Positions 46,188-58,672 are shown, counted from the stretch's first letter. The stretch: DNA of 64,000 nt from Hetaerina americana (GCA_022747635.1 JAKTNV010000407.1:98823-162822), one strand, 5' to 3'. Numbers and translations: made by a program. The notes: a model not told the origin generated them from the sequence alone.

Positions 46188-46429
46188 GTAAGCATCTTAT
46201 TTATGTGAATATTAATGTTGGTAAAGAAGGAACTAATTAAGTATAGATTGGGTAATTATCCCTTTTTTTAAAAGAAATTTATATAAAATGACAATTTTTG
46301 ATTATGAAGCTTTTACATTATAATTCTTAACAATATATTTCACATATATATATTGTCTGTCATCATATATGTATGCATAAAAGAATGATTTTGAATACAT
46401 GTTACATTATTATGTTATGTTATATGTTA

Positions 46430-46518
46430 TCATTTTGAAGCGTTTCTTCATGTGTGACCTCAAATAACTACTCTTAGTAAACCTTTTGGAACATATGATG
46501 CACTTGAATGGCTTCTCA
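46430..46518 (-). pseudogene. gene C: last finger, out of frame downstream of the stop
   Basis: Directly after the TAG at 46519 the minus strand encodes, in another frame, a further finger with CIICSKRF and [10 protein letters not shown], then a stop. It would be the 14th finger of gene C but for a 2-bp shortage in the linker. Its second zinc-binding His is also missing. Confidence 0.7.
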
Positions 46519-47657
46519 CTAGTGTGTCAACATGTGAGTCTTTAAATGACACTTCTGGGTAAAAGTTTTATGACATATCCTGCACTTGTATGGTCTTTCA
46601 CCAGTGTGTATTAACATGTGAGTCTTTAGACCACTACTCTGGGTAAAAGTTCTTTGACATATCCTGCACTCGTATGGCTTTTCGCCAGTGTGTGTTAAGA
46701 TATGAGACTTTAGATTGCTCTTGACAGTAAATGTTTTTAGACACAATTGGCACTTGTGTGGCTTGTCACCAGTATGAGTCAACATGTGAGTCTTTAGAAT
46801 ACAATTCTTGGTAAAGGTAATGTGACATATCCTGCACTTGTATGGCCTTTCACCAGTGTGTATTAACATATGAGTCTTTAGACTACTACTCTGGGTAAAA
46901 GTTTTATGACATATCCTGCACTTGTAAGGCTTTTTGCCAGTGTGTGTTAACATGTGAGTCTTTAGACTACTACTATGGGTAAAAGTTTTTTCACATATCC
47001 TGCACTTGTAAGGCTTTTCGCCAGTGTGTGTCAAGATGTGTGACTTTAGATGGCTCTTGACAGTAAATGCTTTTTGACACAACTGGCACTTGTGAGGCTT
47101 GTCACCAGTGTGTGTCAACATGTGAGTCTTTAAGTTAAAATTTCTGGTAAAGGTATTGTGACATATCCTGCACTTGTAAGGCCTGTCACCAGTGTGTGTC
47201 AACACGTGCCTCTTTAAAGTACCAATACAAGTAAATACTTTAGAACAGATCTCACATATGTGTGCCCTTCTGTCAGTATGTGTCAACAAGTGCTTCTTTA
47301 AATGTATCTTTCCAGCGAAACCTTTTAGACACAATGCACATTGAAATGGTCTTTTCCGATTATGTGTCAACATGTGAATTTTGAGTTTACTTAAATATGG
47401 AAAGTTTTTGGAGCAGAATTCACATTGGTGCTTCTTAAGAGCATGCACCAATTTGATATGACTTGCAAGGTCAATTTTTCTCTTAAATGCCTCCAAACAA
47501 ACATCACATCTGAATTGCATCATTTTCTTAAGGTGCTTATGCATTACATGATCTTTGAGAAGGTCCTTTTGTTCAAATACCTTGTAGCAACTTTCACACA
47601 TATACCTTTGAGAGGCTGAAGCATCTTCCCCTGCATTAACTTGTTTTTGGTGTTTAT
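46519..47657 (-). CDS. gene C exon 6: C2H2 finger array
   Basis: The acceptor is TTTCAG|ATAAAC, phase 1. Thirteen fingers, all with two Cys and two His. Fingers 6, 8, 9, 10, 12 and 13 share the type YKCRIC-KTFT----LKTHML, and fingers 7 and 11 the type [20 protein letters not shown], so the array grew by recent duplication of 84-bp units. Stops at TAG 46519-46521, formed by a missing CA in the linker codons. Confidence 0.92.
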
Positions 47658-50600
47658 CTGAAAGATTTGAAGGATAAGGTTAAGTATATACTCATTAAAA
47701 AATAAATACTTCTGATGAAAAAATTGTTTTCACCAGTTTGAATATACTAATTAATGTAAAATTATAATTATAAATATGCATGTTCACATTGAATCACATA
47801 TGTGTACATGAATTTGCATACAATCGTATGTCTAGTCTTTTCCTGTAGAAATTCATCACTCTATGTATACATTTTAGCAACATCAGCTGTGCTTCAATCC
47901 GAGGAACAAAGCATGTCATCAACTAATGCTGACCTGAATTAGGCTATCTAGCCATTTTGGTTTTACCTTCCTCAGTGGCAAGTGCTTTCCTTTCAAGGCT
48001 CTTTTGAGCCAGAGAAACCTAAAGAAGTTACAGGGAGCTAAATTCAGCCTTTCACACTAAGTTTAGATCTTACTTGGGGAAAAACATAAGATATTGAAAG
48101 TCAAAATGGTTGTTTTGGGTTATTTCATTTATAAGTCCTAAGCAATTAAATTTAAAATCAGAATAATCAAGCAAACAAAGAAATGGCTTGAAAACACAGC
48201 AAGATTATTAAAAGATCTAGTCTGAGTAGCTTCATAAATAATATTAAATATGTTCATAAATAATTGCAAAAAAGAGATGACAATATTATCATCCTTTTTG
48301 CAATTTATCATACTGTTTTAAATGGCCTTTCAGATATTTTAAATAAAATTCTATAAAGTTAACTCAGTCTTTCCAAAATACATTAATGGTACTGCAAGGG
48401 TTAATCAACAATAGTTGTATTACACTAGAAAGTAGCAAAGGTGAACTGATAGCACAGTGTTCAGCTCCCATTACCTTCTTCCTGCAACACCTCCCATTCC
48501 AGTCTTACTTCCATCTGAGGAATTTCAGTATCAAAATCTTCCTTATTGTTTACTTCCTCCTCAGAGGGCATACTTATTTCTGCATCCTCCAAATTATCCT
48601 GCAAGATCAAAGAAAAAAAATAACAGATTTTCAGGATATCCATGAAAAATGTTTGAATAACAGGTTATTTGTAAAATTAAGATGAAAAAATTGTTAACTG
48701 GCATACATTAAATTGTTATAATAAATAATATTTTAGCTAATACCTCTTGAAAAAATTTTTTTTCCAAATAATTTACTTGCATTGGTTAGGATGATAGGAT
48801 TAATGAATACAGAGATAATCAGAGACTTGCTGTAAAGTTATCACCGTGTTCTGTTGAGAAACACAAGAGAAATAACTACATATGACTACAGGGTGAAAAA
48901 CTCTTAAAACCCCTTGTTTTAAAAAAATGATGAACAGAAATGACCCTTGAGACATAATATTTCTATGGCCTCTGTCCAATGGAACGGATTATAAGAATCC
49001 ATCAAACAAGGCTGTATAGTTTGCAAACATGTAATAACTTCATATGCATTGTAATTTTGTTTAGGTAATTACCAGTTAGGTAGATTATGGATGGACATAA
49101 GTACCAAATAAATATTTTGGGACTGCTAACAAAACAAAATCCAGTGACATACTTTACATTAAGCCCCCCTTCATCTCTGAGTACTTCTACCTCTACTTGG
49201 TAAATGATTAGCCTTCTGTTTATCCTATCCATTCTTATTTTCTGCATTTTACTCTAGTTCATCCCAATTCAACCTAACAAACGAGCTTTTGAAATCAACT
49301 AGTATTATTCAGGGAAGGCAACCAACAGCCAAGGTCATTTGCACCATAGGGGATGGATAGGAAAGGTTGAAGGGTGGAGAGAAACCCAGCATTGGCATTA
49401 GCCAACTCATTATGAAAGGTGCCAAGGGGTCTGCAGCTTAACGTCCCATCTGATGGATGCATACTCACTCAATTGCCCTCCACAAAGCACCTCAAGCTGG
49501 GATTGAGATACCTCTAAAAATATTCTACACTGCCAGGATTTGAACCCGCGCCCTCAGGGTGGGAAGCCAGTACATTAGCCCCTACACCATCTTGATCCCC
49601 ACTGTACTATCATGTCTTTTTCTTCTTCTTCTTTTCCAGAATCTTTCAATTCATCTATATCTGACTCTAATATAACTTTCCAAGCTATCAACATTCACCC
49701 CTAGAAAAATAATTTTCACTCAGTCTGAATGAAACTTACCAACTATCAACAATAACTTTATCTCAACTGTGGCCTCTGTTCACATGCAAAGTCCTTCATC
49801 TCCTTCTGACTCAGTCTGTGGCTTCTGTTTTTACAGGAACACTCCCCTCCAATAAAAATACACCAACCAGCTACTTTACTGTCTCAGAAAAAGTGATTAC
49901 CCTGAAAAACTGCTGAATAGTAAAATTCTCAAACCTTCAACCCAATTGAATCCTCTCTTTGAACCAAACTGCCTGAAAAGCCCTCACCTTATCATCACTT
50001 CTTTGTCCAAATACCATAAAATTTAACAATCTGCGAACTTAGCCTTTACTGTAAATTTGGCCCTGCCTAGTACATCAGTCAATTAAACACCGCCCTTTCC
50101 CTCTTCATCATAACCAATTCTATTTTATGAAAACCATCATGATCCTTACCTATCCCATCCTTAATCAACCTTCTTCCCACTACCAATTTTTGATGACCAC
50201 TTCTCTGTTAAGGTGATTAAAAACCTTAAAAAACCATTAAGCAATAGACAGATAGATCTGAGAGATCGCACATATCTGAGTGCTCCTGTCATTAAAGGCC
50301 TTCCAGCCTAACCAAGCCCACTGAATACATTGAATACCTGGCTACAAATAATAAATTAATGTTACATAGAAAGAAAAAATAATATGATTTCTATGTAGAG
50401 ATGCTAAAAAGAATAAAGAGAAGGAACAACTAAGTCATCCCAGCAAACACCTAGCATGTCCACAATTCTGGCTTACCTGAACAGTCATTACTTTGCACAA
50501 GCTGTCTATTTCCTGTTCTGAAATTTAAATCCTGCCATAACTTTCACACTAACCTAATACATATAATGCTACATAATAGCCATTATCTATCCTAACACTT

Positions 50601-52947
50601 TTATTTGCTATAGAATCCTGGGCATATCTTATCTCTTCTTAAAAAACTGACAAATCACTACATTTACCTATTTGAATACACCACCTTTATCATGAGCAGT
50701 AACTCAATGCTTTTGCCATTTTCATTTGAATAGAGTTGCATATGCAGACCATTGCAATCATCTTATACAACAAAAAGCAGTAGTCTTTTTTATATACACT
50801 AATACCATTAAGTAAATAGCATGATATTTACAGCAAATTTACAGTAGATACAGATTGCTGGTTGGCGCACAATAACTGATGTCCTGCTGTTTCCACAACT
50901 TGGAGAGCACTGAAACTGGTTTGAAGCATAGCTTAGAGTCCATCCTTCTTACCAACAGTGACTTAAATCCACTCTATTCAATAGGAGTGGCATTGGAAAT
51001 GTGATTGCATTACTTTTGGAATAAACCCTGTATATATGGGAGAGCATTTAAAGAATTCTGACTCATTCTGCTTCTTATTGACCGAGGGTATTATGGTTAT
51101 AAGTTTGACCCTATACACAAAATCTGGGAGACAAAATTTATATTACGTGATCTTTGCCCAATCAGTCCGAGGAAATTGAAGTGTTCATTACATCTGTCGA
51201 TGATAACACCACTTTGAGCCGGAAGAGAAAATTTGATCTAAAGTGTAGATTGATAATTATGCTCCTGAAATGAATAGATGCACTCACCAAATGGCTAGAA
51301 TCTTCATTGTCCAACCAATGACTGTCACCTTCCTGCATTGATGAGCCAGTATCAATTTTAAGAGGAACAGAGCATCCACTGGTAGTATCAATTTCTTCTT
51401 TGACAATGATCATGTCATCTTGGACATCTAACTCACTGCTGTCGACAGCATCACTGGCGATGGTCTCGTCTTCAATCTCTTCCTTTATCTCACAAGGAAA
51501 CTAATTCAAAGCATATAAAAATCATGATTTAATAATGATATTTAATTAACATTTCAAAATAAGTGATTCAGGATAAAACCTCTTTTTGGCCAAACTTTGT
51601 CATATAATTCTTGCTCAAAAACAATTTTGGAATCCATTATTTCACCAAACAAATAACGATTATGACTTCAGGTGCTTAAATTGCATGCATCTACCATTCA
51701 TTCAATGGAATAAACATTATCAAATGATGGTTCACCATTTCAGTGTAGGTTTTTGAAAGGACAGAGCCATTGAAACCTACTGCACTTCTTCCCCATGCTT
51801 AAGAAACAAAAACCTAAACTTTCAAGACACAACAATATTAATTGTGTAATAGAATTGGTTATGACTGCAATGGAAAACAGCTCAATTCACTCACCTGAAT
51901 ATTCACTTCATTGCAATCATTAATGGCCATAAAATTCATTCCATGGACTGGTGAATATGGGTTCTTCATCTCAACTGATGCTGTTCCCACAGAATGTACA
52001 GCAGATTCAATGGTACTACTCGATGCCCACACTTTGTCTGATTTACCATCAACCATATTCTCTCCAGGACTCTTATTGTCTTGCGTCAGGACATCACTCA
52101 CCTCCTTATAAATAAAAACAGTGATCAACACAGAAGGTCAATTTGGTAGGTGATGGTAGCATTCACCCAATACTAAGTCCTTCATGGCATTATGTTAAAT
52201 TCACCTATTACCGTGGACCCCATTAAGAAGTATAAGGGAATCGAACCCAGCCCCACTGTTCGGTAGTGTGAAAATGTCAAATTAGAATGAATCTTGAATG
52301 ATTTGAATTATTTTATACATAGATATGACAGGGCGTAATGAAAGGATGTTCAAAAAAATGATCGCAAAATTGTACAGCATATAAATCAACACAGATGCAA
52401 CAAAATATATTCTTTTGGGGCAAGAAATGATTTTGTTACATACATCGTTCAAATTAATGGATGCAACTGACCTCTTGTCGATTAGTTAACATGTCTTCCG
52501 TCCCAGGATGGCTCCCCTTTAGGACACGATTGTAGAAAACAAACAGACACTCTGCACATCGATTCTTAAATAGTCGGAATTCCGTAAGCTTCTTCATGCA
52601 GGTCGAACAAATCAACCAGGGATATTTTGCATCCTCCACAACCTGATAAAATACATCAAAAGAATATTTTGACATTATAATGCTGAAATCTACTCTTGTC
52701 TACAAATCACTATAGTTTTACCTTACGTATTCCATGAACTAATTGCTTTTAAGTACAACGAAGATCTTCAAAAAATATTTTAGAAAGGACATCACACATA
52801 CAATTCACTTACTTTTACATTAATCAAATCCTCTATAGTGTTTTCCAACATTATTTCCGATTTATTATTCTTGTCGAAAATGTTTATCAGAACCCCACCA
52901 CTGTTTAAACACAATCTGCATACCACAAAATCAATTTTATCACACAT
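46519..52947 (-). CDS. gene C: ZAD C2H2 zinc-finger protein, complete model
   Basis: Six exons on the minus strand: 52813-52947, 52472-52642, 51895-52104, 51288-51500, 48475-48598 and 46519-47657 (135, 171, 210, 213, 124 and 1139 nt). All phases join; about 663 residues. Exons 1-2 make a ZAD (CRLC and CSTC pairs), exons 3-5 a Ser/Glu/Asp-rich linker, exon 6 thirteen complete C2H2 fingers. Every junction has GT-AG. It is most likely a nuclear DNA-binding regulator. It diverges from pseudogene F with 1.26 kb between the start codons. The array ends by frameshift before a 14th finger. The model rests on homology and phase, not transcripts. Confidence 0.8.
48475..48598 (-). CDS. gene C exon 5 (acidic linker)
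   Basis: 124 nt, phase 0 to 1. The acceptor is CTTGCAG|GATAAT and the donor GAAG|GTAATG. It encodes [16 protein letters not shown] and closely matches the gene B exon at 22333-22456. Confidence 0.85.
48725..49160. repeat. intron segment shared with gene B and the orphan copy
   Basis: Colinear with 22590-22995 and 44558-44990. Confidence 0.7.
49165..49305 (-). mobile_element. short old non-LTR fragment
   Basis: Colinear with pieces of 23010-23760 (CTCTGAGTACTTCTAC and the AACGAGCTTTTGAAATCA block). No frame survives. Confidence 0.5.
49311..49602 (-). mobile_element. tRNA-derived SINE
   Basis: On the minus strand the first 70 nt resemble a tRNA: an A-box-like TGGTGTAGGGGCTAATG near 49590-49570 and a B box GGTTCAAATCC near 49541-49531. 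A non-tRNA body follows with GATGGGACGTTAAGC and a 3' end at GTTGCCTTCCCT. It lies in gene C intron 4. Absent from the unit 1 counterpart near 470-480. No clear target duplication. Confidence 0.75.
49607..50800. repeat. segmental-duplication copy, paralogous to 481-1700
   Basis: See the unit 1 partner. Non-coding intron of gene C here. Confidence 0.75.
51288..51500 (-). CDS. gene C exon 4 (acidic linker)
   Basis: 213 nt, phase 0. The acceptor is AATTAG|TTTCCT and the donor TTG|GTGAGT. It encodes [26 protein letters not shown] and a [10 protein letters not shown] segment. Homologous to the relic exons at 8251, 43037, 14106 and 55721. Confidence 0.75.
51895..52104 (-). CDS. gene C exon 3 (linker)
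   Basis: 210 nt, phase 0. The acceptor is TTATAAG|GAGGTG and the donor CAG|GTGAGT. It encodes [13 protein letters not shown] and a Ser-rich stretch. Homologous to the decayed exon of F at 55268-55470. Confidence 0.75.
52472..52642 (-). CDS. gene C exon 2 (second half of ZAD)
   Basis: 171 nt, phase 0. The acceptor is TTATCAG|GTTGTG and the donor GAG|GTCAGT. It encodes YPWLICSTC and the [15 protein letters not shown] helix, with two extra cysteines in it. Confidence 0.85.
52813..52947 (-). CDS. gene C exon 1 (first half of ZAD, start)
   Basis: 135 nt from the ATG at 52947 to AAA|GTAAGT. It encodes [18 protein letters not shown], then LINIFDKN and an acidic helix. Confidence 0.85.
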
Positions 52948-54203
52948 TATGAACGTTTAAGATTACGTCGGATGATTGACCGGAGAATATAACGTTAAAT
53001 ATACAGATGTCTGTCAACCATTACGTAAAATAGTACGATTATTCACACAATACAACATCACAAGTGCTACGACAACTTGCGATTGGCATTTCATTCTTCT
53101 TATTTTTTCTCCACCACAGCAGTTCATGTGCAAGAGCAAAAGGGTCGATAAAAATGACCGACTCTTTGCAGGAAGAGGATCACAATTCCGCACATTACAC
53201 AAGTAGACGAATCCCACCCGGTGAATCACGTCTAATCCAGTAAGAGAGTGAATAAAAGGCGGAATAGGTGTTTTTCTTTCACAATTTACTTGAATTAGGG
53301 TTCAAAATCGATAAAACAAGCTTAGTAAATAAAACATCTTCCCAGCTGGGTACTTGCGTTTCGATCTTCATATGTTCATTTTATTTCTGCGGTATTTCTT
53401 GTAAATCAAAGGAATGATACGAGTAGAGTCGATCTGAATCTGGGTCAGAACATATGAACATATTTGGGAATTATTAGACGTATCACGAAACATTGACAGT
53501 TAAAATTACCTTAAGATTATTTTGAGATCTTAATTATCTGATTAACCATGGCAAACAACGTTGAATGTTAACTTGACATCGATTCAGATCGTCAGAAAAA
53601 GATTCAGTTCGTCAAAGTCCCGTTCCTACGGGTCGAAGATTTATTTTGATGTTTATTCAGGAAGGAACAGAATGAAGAGACGGGAACATGGAACTTGTAA
53701 TATTTTTAATACACTATATATCTACAACGCACAATAACTTTCGCATGTATAAATACTGGGTCATTCTTACATTTAGCAATCATCAGCAAAACGTATTTGA
53801 ATCTATTGATCCAGGTTTTTCAAATGAATGATCGGAACATATTAGACCTTTTTAGTTTTTTCGATTTGTATATAAAACCAAAGAATGCCCGTCATTCTTC
53901 ACCAACTAATAAAATTATATAAAACGGAATTATTTTTCCTCCCCTTAATTAATAGATTACATTGAAATACCCAGACGTATATCTGATCGGATTAAGATTC
54001 TTTTTTCCATATCACTCAATTCTATTGAAGAGTGTGACAGATGAAGATCGGAATGCAAGTGTCCAGCTGTTGAGTAGTTTACTTTGAGTTATCGGCTGTT
54101 TTAATAAACTTTAGTTCTATTTCAAGTAAACTATGACATATTGCTGAATTATTTTGGGTAACATTCTAAAGTAAATCATTTGGAGTAGTCTAAAACTTTC
54201 ATA
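52948..54203. promoter_or_regulatory. shared upstream region of divergent pair C / F
   Basis: 1,256 bp between the start codons of C and F with no gene. Several TCGATAAAA or ATCGATT sequences occur (about 53146, 53310 and 53580). A bidirectional promoter is inferred from the layout. Confidence 0.4.
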
Positions 54204-54338
54204 ATGTGCGATGAAGCCGAATTTGAAGTGTGCAGATTGTGTTTAAACAGTTGTGGACTGTTGATCAATGTTTTCGGCGAGAATAGTAAATTACAAATCA
54301 TGCTGCAAAAGACTATAGAAGATTTAATAGATTTCAAA
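54204..54338 (+). pseudogene. F exon 1 (ZAD first half, open)
   Basis: 135 nt, ATG to AAA|GTAAGT, open: [25 protein letters not shown] and an acidic helix. By itself it is indistinguishable from a functional exon. Confidence 0.75.
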
Positions 54339-54513
54339 GTAAGTTTAGTTGTCTGTGTTCATTGCTTAGAATGTTATGTGTGTAAAAAATCTTATATGAG
54401 ATAGAAATTCGTTTGTATATCGCGTATACTCTTTTGTAAAATAATGGTGATATTAAGACCAGAAGATTTAGTGCGTTATTTGGTGAATATCTGTTTATGA
54501 AATATTTAATTAG

Positions 54514-54683
54514 GTTGTGCAGGATGAAATTCATCCCTGGTTGGTGTTTTCTTCCTGCATGGAGTTACTGACTGAATACTGGCTATTTAAGAGTCGACGT
54601 CGCGAGTGTTTGTCTGTTTTCTATGATCGCATAAAAAAGGGGTGCAATTTTACGACGAAGACTTGATAAACAATCGAGAAGAG
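54514..54683 (+). pseudogene. F exon 2 (ZAD second half, frameshifted)
   Basis: The acceptor is AATTAG|GTTGTG and the donor GAG|GTCAGT. It encodes HPWLVFSSC, where the first Cys of the pair has become Phe or Ser, then LTEYWLFKSRRRECLSVF. One base is missing near 54655-54662, giving a TGA. Confidence 0.75.
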
Positions 54684-55267
54684 GTCAGTTGTATTTATTA
54701 AATTGAACTATATCAACAACGAATACTATATTCCTCCATGAAAACGAATCCGCGGGAAAAGAATTTTGTTATCACCAAGGGCATGATCAATGCCAGTTAT
54801 TAATAAGTGTTGCGAAGATACCCAATCCTAGAAAGGGGTAAAATGAAAGTTTCTAAATTTTATATTCTAGGAAAATTTGTCACGGGAGATAACTTTCCTC
54901 GTTTTAAAAAGTTAAAAAAAAACGGAAATGTATTCTATAATATTAATGCATTTAATTAAATTATGTCAAAAACAAATACATCTTTGGGCTAGAAGGTATC
55001 TTTCGTTGCATCCTCTCTGAAATGGATTTTGAAGTGTTTTCTTGAACATAATAAGTAATCTTACTGATAATCTTCTGAGTCACCTGGAATAACTTTTCCT
55101 TGTATTCAAATACATTTTTTGGTTTTGGTTAGTCATTGCCAAGTTTGTTGATGACTATTCGCACGAATTTCACATAATGACATGTAGGGGTTAAAGTTGG
55201 GTGAACTATAACATTAACTGCCAAATGGAGGCTCCCATTGATGGCTGTGTTAATGGTTTATAATGAG

Positions 55268-55470
55268 GAAGGTGATGTCCTGAGCAATGACAACAAAGGT
55301 GCATAGAGGCTAGGAGAGGATATGGTTTGTGGTACGTCATGCAAATTATGGGCATTGAGTAGTGCTGTAGCATCTCATATCATTCGGCTTGAACAGAAAT
55401 GATTGATAGAGATGTCAATTATTTCATGAGCACTTGGAAGAATTGGATTACCACTAATAAAGACAACAAG
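55268..55470 (+). pseudogene. F exon 3, decayed
   Basis: Aligns with gene C exon 3 over GGTGATGTCCTGAGC and GAGGATATGGTT. Contains an in-frame TAG and is 203 nt against 210. Confidence 0.5.
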
Positions 55471-55720
55471 GTATTGATCAAGGTTAAAGAATTGAGCTAT
55501 TATGCAATGCAGTGAAAATAAATGTTGTTTCACAAAGTTTATTTCCAAATTAGCTTAAAGTGATTACGTTTTTTACTTGTGTTCTAGTATTTGCTTAGCT
55601 GGAAAGATGTATTGTCCTGATGCTCTTATTTGTAAATGTTTATCATCTGCCATTATGATATTATAACCTGTTAATGCTTTCCATTTGTTGCCCACTGACA
55701 ATCAGAAACACTTTCATCAG

Positions 55721-55802
55721 GAAGGATGTAGAACTGCCAATGGTTGCATCAATTCAGGAATGTGAAAGTAATTGGTGCAGTAATGTTGAAGCAAAGAATT
55801 TG
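55721..55802 (+). pseudogene. F exon 4, truncated
   Basis: 82 nt matching the end of linker exon 4, with a DVELPM-type segment and SNVEAKNLV before the TTG|GTGAGT donor. The upstream part is missing; the apparent acceptor is TCATCAG|GAAGG. Confidence 0.55.
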
Positions 55803-56085
55803 GTGAGTGTGTATATAAATTATGCTATGTGAATGTATAATAATGTGTACACAAATAACCATCTGCACATTAAATCCAGTCTCTTTTAAAATAAAACTTT
55901 CCTGTTTATTTTGAGCAATGCCCCTTTTTATCAGGATGGTTGCATTTTTTTTGTTATCCTTTCATTCCACTTTGCTTCATTTCACCATTATTCAATACAG
56001 TAGCTATTCTTCTGCCTGCAGAAGTTGTTAGGAGAATATAACATTATACATTGACATTTGTGTAACTGTAATGTTTGTCTTTCAG

Positions 56086-56209
56086 GACCCATTGGAAGAT
56101 GAGGGTTTTCCCTTATCCTTTAATGAGGAAGTGGATACTAAGGAAGACTGTCATTTTGACAATCCTCAGGAGGACAAATTCCCGGGAACAGATATGTTGC
56201 AGGAACAAG
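56086..56209 (+). pseudogene. F exon 5 (acidic linker) with GC donor
   Basis: 124 nt, open. The acceptor is CTTTCAG|GACCC. The donor reads CAAG|GCAAGG, a GC instead of GT, in good GC-AG context. It encodes EEVDTKEDCHFD and a Glu-rich run. Confidence 0.65.
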
Positions 56210-57710
56210 GCAAGGTCTCATGACTATTTATTTTTCACTTTGCATCAGGCAAAGCCCTTTCACTACCTCCGGTGTTTCCTATTAAGTGAGGTAGAAGGAA
56301 TAAGCAACATTATCAAGGAACTTGTTAATGTTGCTTAATTATAAAAGCCATAAGAATGCCTTTGATAACTGTTTATTCACTTTTTTTAACATTTTTTGGG
56401 ATATAAATGAAGTTTATTTTTCAAGATGTAGTCTGCATGCATGACAATTTGTAAGTGCTGTGGACTAATTCCATTGGATGAGGAGCACTTTGAATCCATC
56501 AATCCTGCTTCCTTTGGGTTTTTCCTAACCGTCCACTTTCTCTCCACAAATAGCACTTTCTATTATGTTTTTCTTTCTGTCTACTCCACCTTCTTTTCCA
56601 AACCTCCATTTCAAAAGTAATCAAATCTTGCATCTCCTCTTGTTTCAATGACTATGTTTCCAAGCCTCTCAGAGCCAGATCTGAATGATCCATTTAACAA
56701 AATTTAATAGATTTCAATTCCCTAATACATTCATTCCCTTCCACATACCCTAGGTTGGTACCAGGGGATTTCATGAATCAGGAAGACAGATCAATCCTTA
56801 AAGATCTCTAGCCTTTCCTCAAACATGATAGTTCCTTCTTCATTATTTTTCCTAAATGCTTCTTGTTAACTTTCAAATGCCCTACCAACTTATCAAACCT
56901 CAAATCAAACAATCCCATCCTTAACATCTCAACCTCTTATAATAATAACTCCCATTCCCTGCAATAAAATCAAATGTAAAATATTTGTTTTAAAAACCAG
57001 AATCTCACCCATATCCCATACAGTTTTTAACTCTCTCACCAATTACCTACTCATCATGACCTCCAATAATGTATTTTATCTTCTTAATCACCAACTTTAC
57101 CATTCTCCTCAATTTTGGACAGTATGTCACATCCCTCAATCTTAGAATTAATAATCATGTCTGGCCTCATGCAAGGTATTTACAATGATTGGGATGTTCC
57201 TGAACCCATATTTTACACTTCTTTACATATAAAACTGAACAATAAAGAGCAATACTTACATTGTAACAGTTGCTATCCATATCAAACTAAATGGTCCATT
57301 CCTTATTAACACTCCATAAAAAAATAGAATCTGTAATTACCCTGACCATCGAGATATTTTCCTTTCAAATCTATGCTATGCCCTTTTCAAAAGGACCTCT
57401 CTCCACCAAATCCTCAGATTTATACAGAATAAAAAGTATTCCATATATAATCATTACTTCTGGAGACAAATGTTTAATGGTGATTTTTTTCAATTTCGCA
57501 GATCCTTCACACATGATAATCCGCTCCACTCCCAACACCTTACATGTTATTCCCAACCTTTTAGAAATCCATCATCCAATTTTTACTTTTGCATATCTTA
57601 CCACACCTATCCCTTCCATCCAGCATCCTCAGACCCTTCTGTTAAAATTATTTCCTTAGTTCCTTCCATCCCTTCCTTAAAAAAGTTTCTTGCAACTTCT
57701 CTTCATGTAG
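56210..57710. other. F intron, no gene recognised
   Basis: AT-rich. Open frames at 57115-57739 overlap one another and have low-complexity composition. Confidence 0.45.
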
Positions 57711-58592
57711 AAGGGCAGTTCAATAAGTATCCATGTTAGAAATGAAGACACCATTTTTCAAATACATTTTTTTATTTTTCACCATAGTCCCCTTTTAGAA
57801 ATATACACATCTCCCAACATTCAACAATTTTTTTAACCCCTCCAAAAAAGTAAGATTTTTCAACATCTCCAAAATATGCCTATTTCTCAGCTATAACTTT
57901 ATCATTTGAGCTGAATTTTTCTCTTACAAGGCATTTCTTCATGTTAGGAAATATAAAGAAGGCACAGGTAGCCAGATCAGGTGAATAAAAGGGGTGCGGC
58001 AGGAGTTCATAATGTAGCTCATGCAGTGTGGTGACGACAACTCCAGATCAGCTAGTTGTCCAAAATGGGCAATTGTGGCAACCATTGTGCCGACAATTTT
58101 TTCATCCCCTACTTATCATGTAAAATATTGCCATTCTGGTTGACAAACCCATGACCGCTGCTATTTTGTGCACCATGAAGAGCCATGGTGTGGCCTTTTT
58201 GAATAATTTTCTGGGTAGCCATGTCTGCTGGGTGTCCTGGTCACAAAACAGATGTTTGTCCACATTAAAATTCATTCAACCGATTTTTAACTGTGATCAT
58301 GGTTGGCAAAATTTCCCTATAAACAGCAACCAACTTTGTTTATATCTCCTTGCTTTTCCACCCATCCAAAAACAAAAAGGTAACTACTGAATAATACCGC
58401 TCTTTTTCCATCTCAGCAAAAATCACAAAAACCTGTGTTTCTCAAATGGCTGCCAAATCCAAACTAATCTTTATATCAGTCTGAAATTTATTTTCCCATC
58501 ATTTGATAGATGGCAGCACACAATGAAAACATATACTTCCCTCAGAAAGGCCCTTTGTTATAAAACACAGGTACTTATTGAACTGCCCTCAT
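57711..58592 (-). mobile_element. degenerate mariner-type DNA transposon
   Basis: Ends are inverted repeats of about 20 bp (GGGCAGTTCAATAAGTA at the left and its complement at 58572-58589). The minus strand encodes the C-terminal part of a mariner transposase with a YSPDLATCAFF segment near 57980 (the family has YSPDLAPCDF; a catalytic Asp position is replaced), followed by stops. It is about 880 bp, so shortened and inactive. Located in the last intron of F. Confidence 0.75.
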
Positions 58593-58661
58593 TCAGCAGA
58601 GATATATATGTGTACCTATATGTATGTGGCTAAGTAGTTAAAACAAATATATATATACAGT

Positions 58662-58672
<11 letters not shown>

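Noticed and set aside
46010..46208. Open frames with long Ile/Tyr repeats on both strands
   Set aside because: They are translations of the AT microsatellite.
49530..49602. A tRNA gene on the minus strand
   Set aside because: The tRNA-like head is imperfect and fused to a conserved non-tRNA body, so it is a SINE.
57115..57739. Overlapping open frames of 61-122 codons
   Set aside because: No motif, AT-rich composition, on both strands, inside the F intron next to a mariner.
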